From positions 2,443,196-2,507,195 of the forward strand of contig SCFE01000022.1 in NCBI GenBank assembly GCA_004352715.1: DNA of 64,000 nucleotides. Reading direction: 5' to 3'. The stretch is from Hofstenia miamia (taxonomy: Eukaryota; Xenacoelomorpha; Acoela). Below the pieces are notes generated by a model. It made no database searches, was not told the DNA's origin, and was given only the letters and a program-made list of their open reading frames with translations. Both the position numbers and the translations under genes were made by a program. This document shows, in pieces, positions 55,440 through 64,000 of the stretch; within the stretch, counting starts at the first letter, position 1; every line of letters begins with the position of its first letter.

Positions 55440-55760
55440 TGGTAAGAAGTGAAGTGAAGTGAAATATCTATATTTAGAGTTTCTTTTTACAATATAAAAT
55501 ACAGTTTACAACTCTAAATAATGTCAAAACAAAATAGAAATAAAAGAATAAAAACAATACAAAAAATAATTACAAAAATATTTACAATTACTAGCTTGGG
55601 CTAGGGTGAATTTAGGTTAGATGCATTCTATTAAATAATTGCTATTATAAAATGTAAAACCTTGCCATTTGTATTCAAGCCTTTCCTTTGTAAAACTACA
55701 GAAGTATTTTTAAATTTTGATCTTAAATACTTTTAATATATTCATTTGCTTTAAGATTAG
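55440..55760 (-). pseudogene. LINE 3' end relic (family of 3.9-5.3 kb)
   Basis: The minus strand has a WQGFTFYNSNYLIECI tail (compare GYKFYN at 5,080) followed by an AT-rich 3' UTR. It ends TCTAAATATAGATATTTCAC in a CACTT pentanucleotide tail near 55,440, parallel to the ATCTT tail at 5,265-5,284. The TCTAAATATAGA stretch is shared with the 3.9 kb element. Confidence 0.7.
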
Positions 55761-55869
55761 ATATGATAAGAGAAGCTTTATTCAGATAAATGTTTAACAA
55801 TTAAATATCTGATAATTTATCTGAATAGCATTGGTAAATTCATAAAAACACATATTACAATTCACATAA

Positions 55870-57340
55870 ATTACAAAATAAATCTTGCAGGCTATGGATA
55901 AATTACTATAGTACTATTTTAATAACGAGTTATACTATAGTCATTGTTATAAAATTTGTATCCTAGCCATGATTTTCCAGAAATATATTTTTGCTTAAGG
56001 AAGATTTTTAAATGCTTTTTAAAAGATTTCAGTTTTTCAATATTTTTAATTTCCTTTGGTAGTGAATTCCAGGTTCAAATTGCAACATTAATGAAGGATT
56101 TCTTTAGAATGTTTTTCTTATACTTAACACATGTAAAAAGCTCTGATCTTGAATTCTGTTTATGAATAAATCCTGGTATATTAATCATATTATAAGGTGG
56201 TAGTGTTCTTTAATTTTACATATAAGAATGAAAAGCCCCTGCATGATTATTTAAATTTCATTCTCAATACTTTAAAGAACATTTTATACTTTAAAGTTTG
56301 GCAATTTCTTGTGGAAACCCAGTTAACATTTGAATTCATCTTATAAGGTGTTGCAGTTTTTACAATATTCTGAAAAGTAGATTACCACTGCTTGCTGTGC
56401 TTATTAAGATTATATCTAATTTTTTAAGAATCTTAAGGCATTTCTTGACTCTTTATATTGCTAATGTAAATATTTTGGCAACTCTAACATGTACTCTTAA
56501 AATTGAAATCTAACTCTTGGTGTCAGATGTTATATAAAAAGTACATGCAAAAATGAAAAATGAGTATTCTTTCAAAGTGCTGTAATATGCTGTCCAAAAC
56601 AATTAGGTGCTTAAATTCTGTTAGTTTGAAGTTGTTAATATGCATTTTGCTTGCATAATGTTGTGGGCCACACATTACAATTTCAATGAAATTACTTATA
56701 GTAGCCATTAGCTAGTGAAGAACTATATATTTGAGAAATACTGTACACAATGCATTACATTATCATAGAGTGTGTGGGAAATATCCAAATAAAGTTGATT
56801 CTGTATTATAACATCATCCATTAGATTACTCCAAAAAATCATACAGTTGAAGATAACATAATTCAGTAGAATTGGCAGAACAAACAAATCTAGTTTCAAT
56901 CTCTGTTTGAAAATTTATATTGGCTTTGCATTATTTGCTATAAACTTAAAGCAAAAATATTCAAGCTGTGTACAAAGACATGAAAAATGAGGCATATTTT
57001 AAACATGACCATTTTGCTGGTTTTAGGCTGGCAAATAAGGATTTGGAGACAGGATTATTAACATGCTATGGATCCTTTTTGCACAGCACATATACTTACA
57101 CAATGGGATATCTCAATATACATTTCTCCATAATCTGCTTGCATCCTTTAGAAGACAGAAGGATTTTATCATGTAGCTCATATAAAAATGCATCAATCTC
57201 ATCATGTAAATATAATGGATTGGTAAATGTTTTAATTAGACAAAATTTCCTCCACAGAATCTCTAGCAAAGAATTTCTACTACTAGAACATGTATAATGA
57301 TCTGGAAACATACTACCAAACATAGCAGGAAAACACATGA
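55870..57340 (-). pseudogene. second LINE relic, minus strand, C-terminus recognisable
   Basis: On the minus strand near 56,150-55,930, SELFTCVKYKKNILKKSF, then TWNSLPKEIKNIEKLKSFKK and SGKSWLGYKFYNNDYSITRY match the C-terminus of the 3.9 kb LINE. Upstream to 57,340 there are further open pieces (LYLHDEIDAFLYELHDKILL, LDISHTLYDNVMHCVQYF) that I cannot place with confidence and that may belong to an older insertion. Confidence 0.6.
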
Positions 57341-57956
57341 ACTTTTGGAAGAAGATTTGTGCAATAGTTTACAACTTGTGAAGTAGCTCTCTAAATAGCT
57401 GAAGCATTGGATGAACTATATATTCTATGACTCCTTTTTTCTATATAATGCAACTTGGTTCTGAGCTACCCTTCTTTCTTTTTTCAATACATGTATAGCC
57501 ACTTCAAGTGCTACCTTTAAAATTTTGCCTGTAAATTATTTTTCTCAATGCTTCATTTGATATATAATTCACAGCACCACACCATATTTTATATCCAGAG
57601 ACGCCTCCATTTGCAATTTTCCCCATTTTTTTGGCATTGGGAATTAAGAACAAATTGCTAATAGCATTAAATTAATTGAAATGTTGGATGTTACAACCAC
57701 AACTTGAAAAAAATAGATAATTTGTACTTGTTTAAGAAGTTAATTGTTTTATTATGACAGACATTCATTGGGAAAGGTTTGGGAAAAAAAATATTTGACA
57801 AGTGAATTTTTGAAAAATTGTAATCTAAAATATAAAAGATTTGGTGTCAGACATTAAAGTCTTCACAGAACAGGAATATCTTTACATCCTCATAGCTATG
57901 TGATGTAGCAGAATTACCATAACAGTGGAGCATTAAGAAAATTTATAATTGGATGA
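57341..57956. other. intergenic, no gene recognised
   Basis: AT-rich, without supported features, up to the start of the inverted duplication arm. Confidence 0.5.
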
Positions 57957-58545
57957 ATTGAACTGTTACAATATACATTTAAGTAATAATTTCAGCACAA
58001 GCATAAATTTCAATAGTTTTTATTTCCTGTATCAATAAATTGGTATGAAGAAGAAATAATAAAGTTGAAGTAAATGCAAATTAAAAATAGGATTTCTACA
58101 CATTCTTAGTTTTTGAATGGTATATGGCACATAGTATTTTGGATTAATTGATATTTTCATTCCAATGTCCCAATTTTCATAGAAATGACTGTATGTTTTC
58201 AAGATCAACTACATGTGTTGCTTTTTCATGGTTTCATATTAAATATATATGTGTTCATAAAAAGCCTAATCACCCAGTTTAGCTTCATCAGGTTTAGTGA
58301 CTATAAATAGAGATTGACATTGCCCAGGATCATATTTGTTTGCTAGACCAACTGCTTCAGCTGTTGTTGGATCAGATACACAAAGACTAACTATTAAGAT
58401 TAAAGTATATTCAGCCTAAATGCATTGTATAATCATTCCTCTAATAGAATTCAACATTTCTGTTCTTGAATACTGGACACCTAGAAGGTCAACAAGTTTT
58501 AAATTGCTGAGATCAGGACCTTGCATATCAACTCTGGTTGTGATA
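57957..58545 (-). pseudogene. inverted copy of the dynamin/Mx-like GTPase pseudogene (3' half)
   Basis: Reverse complement of 39,413-40,000. The minus strand reads LKLVDLLGV, the same in-frame TAG, LANKYDPG and TKPDEAK, identical in the motifs. Because it shares every stop with the first copy, the duplication happened after the gene had decayed. It is cut off at 58,554 by the long-TIR element, so the P-loop half is missing. Confidence 0.8.
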
Positions 58546-59229
58546 ATCTATTGTCCTCCACCTGGCCTATTTGCACCGTGTATTATTGCTAATAACTATC
58601 ACTCAGTAAATTGTGGGTGAGGAGTTACTACATTGATGAATCGCCAAGCCTTTCCTCTCTACTTAACTAGCTAGGTTAATTTGAGTACTAATCATCACTA
58701 TTTAGGTGACAATGCTGTGTGATGTTTCCTCTCTGAATCATCTGTGGGCTCCTGCCCAAAGCTGATCTCCACATCACAGTTCCTCTCCTCCATGAATGAT
58801 TGACTGAATCCACTGCACCACCTCAGCTCAACAAGGACTAATTATATGTACCTTACTTTAGCTCAGTGTGTGCACTCATGTCAAGTTGTAACTGACTTAA
58901 ACTCAATGTTGTAAAGTGTTTGTTGGTTTGATTAAGTAAAGCAACCAGGCATTGACACTAACTGCTTGTAAATAATATTAGAGAAGCCATTACCATAAAA
59001 TTACTGGCTTAGTAAATTAATTAATAGATAGCAGTTTCCTATACTTACATTTAATAATGATACATGTAAAGTCATTTATTCAGTCGATTATAGTCAAGTC
59101 TCCTACTATTAAGAATAGATATATATTCCTAGGGTTCGACTATCCAGTCATTTCAAGCATCTATTATTTCATACATGTATAGATCAATAGTCAGACTGAG
59201 CAAGAATCAAAAAACTCCTAACCATAACA

Positions 59230-59707
59230 TAAGTGAGGTTTAATGACTGGCACAAGGACCCTTCGAATTGATCCCGTGATGGAATCCAGCCACTACTTGA
59301 CACAACTTGCTTAGCTGAACATTTTATTAAATATCAAACCAGATAAATGAAGAATGAAAAATAAAATAAACTCCGAAGAATTTATTGTTCATCAATTTTC
59401 TATTAAATTCTCAGCTATTTATTTAAAAATTGTAAAGTACCTGCTGATTTTGAATTTCAAATAAATCTTCTGCCAATATGGCTGTTCTTATGTAAGTGTA
59501 ATTTTGCTTGTTACAATTTGTCAAATAATACTTAATCTGCTAAGGTGTTTCTCACAAAATGCACAATATTGTAACTTGGTTGCATCTTACAAAATGAATA
59601 AGATAATTAACTAAATTTTACAATCATATTTCTGATTATATTTAATCACTGTGATCATTCGACATTAATCTTTCTTCTGCAGCTTATTCCTTTTGGGTGA
59701 TGCTACA
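59230..59707 (-). repeat. LTR-like repeat, copy 3
   Basis: It shares its right end (GGGTGATGCTACA) and interior (AAAGTACCTGCTGATTTTGA, CTGCCAATATGGCTGTTC) with copy 1 and more loosely with copy 2. On the minus strand it starts TGTAGCATCACCC, directly preceded by the purine-rich GAGGAGAGCG, as a 3' LTR after a polypurine tract would be. The left end is approximate. Confidence 0.6.
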
Positions 59708-59912
59708 CGCTCTCCTCAGCTTGCATTATGGACAGCACTGGCTGCTCCCCATGTACGAGAGTATCTGCTTTTCTGATTAGTGACTCTGCCTCAGCATCTT
59801 CCCATGTTATCATCACGTACTCAGATTGCTTAGACATTTTCAGTACTGCTTCACATTCGGTGGTGACAGTGTTCGCATATTTTAAGAATCCAGTCTCTCT
59901 GATGTTCTCTGC
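59703..59912 (-). CDS. partial ORF of unknown family ending at the LTR-like repeat
   Basis: A minus-strand frame is open from the gap edge for about 69 codons to a TAG that overlaps the first bases of the LTR-like repeat. It contains RETGFLKYANTVTTEC, EYVMITWEDAEAESLIRKAD and LVHGEQPVLSIMQAEESV, acidic and well-formed, unlike the surrounding noise. The rest lies in the gap. I do not recognise it. Its position suggests the end of the main ORF of the retroelement owning this repeat. Confidence 0.45.
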   Translation of the reverse strand, partial: AENIRETGFLKYANTVTTECEAVLKMSKQSEYVMITWEDAEAESLIRKADTLVHGEQPVLSIMQAEESV

Positions 59913-60912
59913 NNNNNNNNNNNNNNNNNNNNNNNNNNNNNNNNNNNNNNNNNNNNNNNNNNNNNNNNNNNNNNNNNNNNNNNNNNNNNNNNNNNNNNNN
60001 NNNNNNNNNNNNNNNNNNNNNNNNNNNNNNNNNNNNNNNNNNNNNNNNNNNNNNNNNNNNNNNNNNNNNNNNNNNNNNNNNNNNNNNNNNNNNNNNNNNN
60101 NNNNNNNNNNNNNNNNNNNNNNNNNNNNNNNNNNNNNNNNNNNNNNNNNNNNNNNNNNNNNNNNNNNNNNNNNNNNNNNNNNNNNNNNNNNNNNNNNNNN
60201 NNNNNNNNNNNNNNNNNNNNNNNNNNNNNNNNNNNNNNNNNNNNNNNNNNNNNNNNNNNNNNNNNNNNNNNNNNNNNNNNNNNNNNNNNNNNNNNNNNNN
60301 NNNNNNNNNNNNNNNNNNNNNNNNNNNNNNNNNNNNNNNNNNNNNNNNNNNNNNNNNNNNNNNNNNNNNNNNNNNNNNNNNNNNNNNNNNNNNNNNNNNN
60401 NNNNNNNNNNNNNNNNNNNNNNNNNNNNNNNNNNNNNNNNNNNNNNNNNNNNNNNNNNNNNNNNNNNNNNNNNNNNNNNNNNNNNNNNNNNNNNNNNNNN
60501 NNNNNNNNNNNNNNNNNNNNNNNNNNNNNNNNNNNNNNNNNNNNNNNNNNNNNNNNNNNNNNNNNNNNNNNNNNNNNNNNNNNNNNNNNNNNNNNNNNNN
60601 NNNNNNNNNNNNNNNNNNNNNNNNNNNNNNNNNNNNNNNNNNNNNNNNNNNNNNNNNNNNNNNNNNNNNNNNNNNNNNNNNNNNNNNNNNNNNNNNNNNN
60701 NNNNNNNNNNNNNNNNNNNNNNNNNNNNNNNNNNNNNNNNNNNNNNNNNNNNNNNNNNNNNNNNNNNNNNNNNNNNNNNNNNNNNNNNNNNNNNNNNNNN
60801 NNNNNNNNNNNNNNNNNNNNNNNNNNNNNNNNNNNNNNNNNNNNNNNNNNNNNNNNNNNNNNNNNNNNNNNNNNNNNNNNNNNNNNNNNNNNNNNNNNNN
60901 NNNNNNNNNNNN
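59913..60912. other. assembly gap (1,000 N)
   Basis: Placeholder-length gap inside the long-TIR element. Confidence 0.99.
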
Positions 60913-61181
60913 GTGATGTGGACTCAACCATCGTTGCAGAAGAGGAGGAGCTGTGTTGTGGAGATCGGCTTCGGGCAGGAGCCCATGGAACAACTGAAGA
61001 GGAAACATCATACTGCCCAGTCACCTAAACAGTGATGGTTAATACCCAAGTACTTAATTAACATAACTAGTTAATAAGAACGAAAAGTTTGATGGATCAA
61101 CAAATGGGTAACACCTCACCCGCAGTTTACTAAGCATCCCTTAACAGTGATTAGACACGGCGTAACAAGCTAGGTGGAGGA

Positions 61182-62030
61182 TGTTACAGTAATACCCATA
61201 CCTAAAATACCAAATTCTGATAAATATAACTGTATACACTTCAGACAAATAACAATAATGCCCATTTCAGCAAGATGTCTAGACTCTTTAATGGCAGCTT
61301 TCTATACTAATAAATTTAATAATTACATATTACCATGGATGGCAAATTTTATCAGTAACTATTTGTCTAATTTTAATCAGTGTGTTCAATTTAAAAAATT
61401 AAAATATTCTGAAAATATTACTATATCTGTTGGAGTGCTGCAAGAGGGACCAATGTCAGGTGTGCTATTTACACACCTTACTGATGAAATATGTACAAAA
61501 AAACTAGCTTACTCTGAAACATCAGAAATAATTAAATATTCAGATGATACATGTATAACTGGAGATATTCTACATTTACTAGTGAAAAGGGCAGGCATAG
61601 TTTTGAGAAAAATATTAATGATGTCATACAAATTTCAAAAACAAACAACCTAATAATTAATGAAGGAAAATCAATGGTATTGGTGTGTAGGCATCCTAAT
61701 ATCACGAACTCAAGAATGACACCTTTATTAAATAATTCAATTAAATTTGATGGCCTTGAACTTTATGGAACAATCTTAGTAAAATATCTGGGTATTATAA
61801 TAAATAAGGATTTGAAGTAGAATGATCAAGTAGATTATCTTGTTTTTAAGGTATTTCATTCCATTTTATCAATGTATTTCTTTATGGAATTTATACCAAC
61901 CCATAAACAATGGGTGATTTTTAAAACATAAATTAGGCCACTATGTACATATGCTTTTGTAGTGTGGATACCAGTAATTTTGGAAAATCCTAATGAAAAC
62001 TGCTCAAACTGTTTTCCAGTATGTTCAAAA
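61182..62030 (+). pseudogene. PHD-LINE copy C: reverse transcriptase fragment
   Basis: The sequence reads VTVIPIPKIPNSDKY and FRQITIMPISARCLDSLM (RT blocks 0-1), then, after an internal loss of block A, NYILPWMANFISNYLSNF, GVLQEGPMSGVLFTHLTDEI (block B) and IIKYSDDTCITG (catalytic box). The thumb continues in another frame with NNLIINEGKSMVLVCRHPN and VKYLGIIINKDLK (to 61,820), then pieces of the C-terminus. It retains RT blocks missing from copy B. It is truncated on the left exactly at the long-TIR element. Confidence 0.78.
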
Positions 62031-62628
62031 AAAATTTAAACAATATGCCTGAAAGATTCATAATGATAATGGTCATCCCATGCATGAAAGAATGAAATTC
62101 TCTAAACATAATACTTGAACTAAAGTAATTCTAGATATGAAAAGAGATGTATGACAGTGCAAAACCTTTATACCAGCAGCACTTAAATATATTAATAATG
62201 GAACTCTCCCTCAGTTCCTATAGTTCCTATGTTTCTATTGAAATTTTCCCCTTTTCATTTTTGCATGGCACTTTGTGTTGTGTACAGGAAGTAAAGCATG
62301 GATCCATTACATTTATATACAATAGCATGATTGTAACCTGTTTTTTGATTACCCCTTAGATATTCACTGCTTTTCCTGATTGGTACATTTTAATGATGTA
62401 AGGAACCTTCAAACCAGCATACAGAACCTTGAGATCAACATAATGTTGACAAAATTTGCTTAAAAAAGCATGAATGAGATATATGTATCAATTATATCAA
62501 AAGGGACATTAAAATTTAGTCTTTGGCTTAAAAAAGCAGTTGTTTATTGAGTTTTAATCTAAACTAAATAATAAAATATTATACTTGATTTCATAAAAAA
62601 TACTCACATAATTATTTAAATTTACATA
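62031..62628 (+). repeat. repeat arm left of the terminal gap
   Basis: A direct copy of 54,440-55,040. Its last 200 or so bases also match the reverse complement of 63,800-64,000, so the gap at 62,629-63,628 lies at the centre of a palindrome. Confidence 0.88.
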
Positions 62629-63628
62629 NNNNNNNNNNNNNNNNNNNNNNNNNNNNNNNNNNNNNNNNNNNNNNNNNNNNNNNNNNNNNNNNNNNNNNNN
62701 NNNNNNNNNNNNNNNNNNNNNNNNNNNNNNNNNNNNNNNNNNNNNNNNNNNNNNNNNNNNNNNNNNNNNNNNNNNNNNNNNNNNNNNNNNNNNNNNNNNN
62801 NNNNNNNNNNNNNNNNNNNNNNNNNNNNNNNNNNNNNNNNNNNNNNNNNNNNNNNNNNNNNNNNNNNNNNNNNNNNNNNNNNNNNNNNNNNNNNNNNNNN
62901 NNNNNNNNNNNNNNNNNNNNNNNNNNNNNNNNNNNNNNNNNNNNNNNNNNNNNNNNNNNNNNNNNNNNNNNNNNNNNNNNNNNNNNNNNNNNNNNNNNNN
63001 NNNNNNNNNNNNNNNNNNNNNNNNNNNNNNNNNNNNNNNNNNNNNNNNNNNNNNNNNNNNNNNNNNNNNNNNNNNNNNNNNNNNNNNNNNNNNNNNNNNN
63101 NNNNNNNNNNNNNNNNNNNNNNNNNNNNNNNNNNNNNNNNNNNNNNNNNNNNNNNNNNNNNNNNNNNNNNNNNNNNNNNNNNNNNNNNNNNNNNNNNNNN
63201 NNNNNNNNNNNNNNNNNNNNNNNNNNNNNNNNNNNNNNNNNNNNNNNNNNNNNNNNNNNNNNNNNNNNNNNNNNNNNNNNNNNNNNNNNNNNNNNNNNNN
63301 NNNNNNNNNNNNNNNNNNNNNNNNNNNNNNNNNNNNNNNNNNNNNNNNNNNNNNNNNNNNNNNNNNNNNNNNNNNNNNNNNNNNNNNNNNNNNNNNNNNN
63401 NNNNNNNNNNNNNNNNNNNNNNNNNNNNNNNNNNNNNNNNNNNNNNNNNNNNNNNNNNNNNNNNNNNNNNNNNNNNNNNNNNNNNNNNNNNNNNNNNNNN
63501 NNNNNNNNNNNNNNNNNNNNNNNNNNNNNNNNNNNNNNNNNNNNNNNNNNNNNNNNNNNNNNNNNNNNNNNNNNNNNNNNNNNNNNNNNNNNNNNNNNNN
63601 NNNNNNNNNNNNNNNNNNNNNNNNNNNN
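62629..63628. other. assembly gap (1,000 N) at palindrome centre
   Basis: Placeholder-length gap between inverted arms. Confidence 0.99.
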
Positions 63629-64000
63629 ATACATTGATTAAAATTGAACTTTGCAAAGGAAAAGCAGTTTGAACTTTTTACCAACAAGGAATCTTCAATC
63701 TGATACAGAACCTTTAGATCAACATAGCAAATCTTTTGGCAAAATGTAAACAAATTTTGCATGACTAAGGTATGAAGGTCATTAGATGGGTCAGTCAAAA
63801 TTTTATCATATGTACATTAAAATATTTATGTGAGTAATTTTTATGAAATCAAGTATAATATTTTATTATTTAGTTTAGATTAAAACTCAATAAACAACTG
63901 CTTTTTTAAGCCAAAGACTAAATTTTAATGTCCCTTTTGATATAATTGATACATATATCTCATTCATGCTTTTTTAAGCAAATTTTGTCAACATTATGTT
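63629..64000 (-). repeat. repeat arm right of the terminal gap (inverted), runs off the window
   Basis: Reverse complement of about 54,870-55,240. The segment between 63,800 and 64,000 is also the reverse complement of about 62,440-62,620. It continues beyond the window. Confidence 0.9.

Larger units (their letters stand above)
58554..61181. mobile_element. element with terminal inverted repeats longer than 260 bp
   Basis: TCCTCCACCTGGC at 58,554 mirrors GCTAGGTGGAGGA ending at 61,181. The inverted match extends, with substitutions and small indels, from 58,554-58,819 to 60,913-61,181, where the gap cuts it. Landmark pairs are GTGGGTGAGGAGTTAC against GTAACACCTCACCCGC, and GGGCTCCTGCCCAAAGCTGA against its inverse near 60,980. 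Relative to the 39.4 kb copy, the left junction falls cleanly after CTATTG. I see no target duplication. It contains an LTR-like repeat and a partial ORF. Superfamily unknown: long TIRs fit Polinton-like or foldback elements, but the termini do not start AG. Confidence 0.7.

Overview
The window looks like a piece of an AT-rich invertebrate-type animal genome. There are no operons or ribosome binding sites. Intergenic DNA is long and microsatellite-rich, one hAT transposase has a canonical GT-AG intron, there is a class A GPCR, and many metazoan-type retrotransposons and DNA transposons are present. I cannot name the species. It is draft sequence: four gaps of exactly 1,000 N, one of 295 N, and four single-N joins. 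Three of the single-N joins are flanked by duplicated contig ends.

Left half (1-38 kb). The only clearly intact host gene is an intronless rhodopsin-type GPCR on the minus strand (20,296-21,231). A small plus-strand candidate exon with an eh1-type repressor motif lies at 27,095-27,286. The rest is transposon debris. A 5'-truncated LINE sits at 3,905-5,284. A nearly complete LINE (about 5,731-9,320, minus) is inserted inside the reverse transcriptase of an older LINE. Further LINE 3' relics lie at 10.4-11.0, 12.5-13.4, 15.5 and 25.5-26.1 kb. A hAT element with perfect 8-bp target duplications lies at 16,056-17,355, a DD37D mariner with one internal stop at 22,298-23,566, and a Penelope-like GIY-YIG relic near 24.4-24.7 kb. 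MITE-like elements lie at 24.9, 29.9 and 37.2 kb.

Right half (38-64 kb). This is a nested repeat graveyard with inverted duplications. A dynamin/Mx-type GTPase pseudogene (39.05-39.69 kb, plus) reappears in part, inverted, at 57.96-58.55 kb. A LINE family whose ORF1 carries a PHD finger occurs in three broken copies (about 41.3-42.5 kb minus, 51.2-54.5 kb plus, 61.2-62.0 kb plus). An LTR-flanked element (42,516-49,067) encodes a long decayed protein in which I find no reverse transcriptase or integrase. It is inserted in one LINE copy; the inverted homologous copy lacks it and so preserves the empty site. A second LTR-like repeat ending in TGCTACA occurs three times. An element with terminal inverted repeats of more than 260 bp spans 58,554-61,181. 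The window ends in a palindrome centred on an assembly gap.

The strongest leads are three. First, the LINE at 8.5 kb has ORF1 and ORF2 in one frame, separated by a single UGA in the leaky UGA-CUA context, with no AUG before the endonuclease Asn motif. Second, the LTR element lacks any recognisable enzyme. Third, the inverted duplication carries the GTPase pseudogene.
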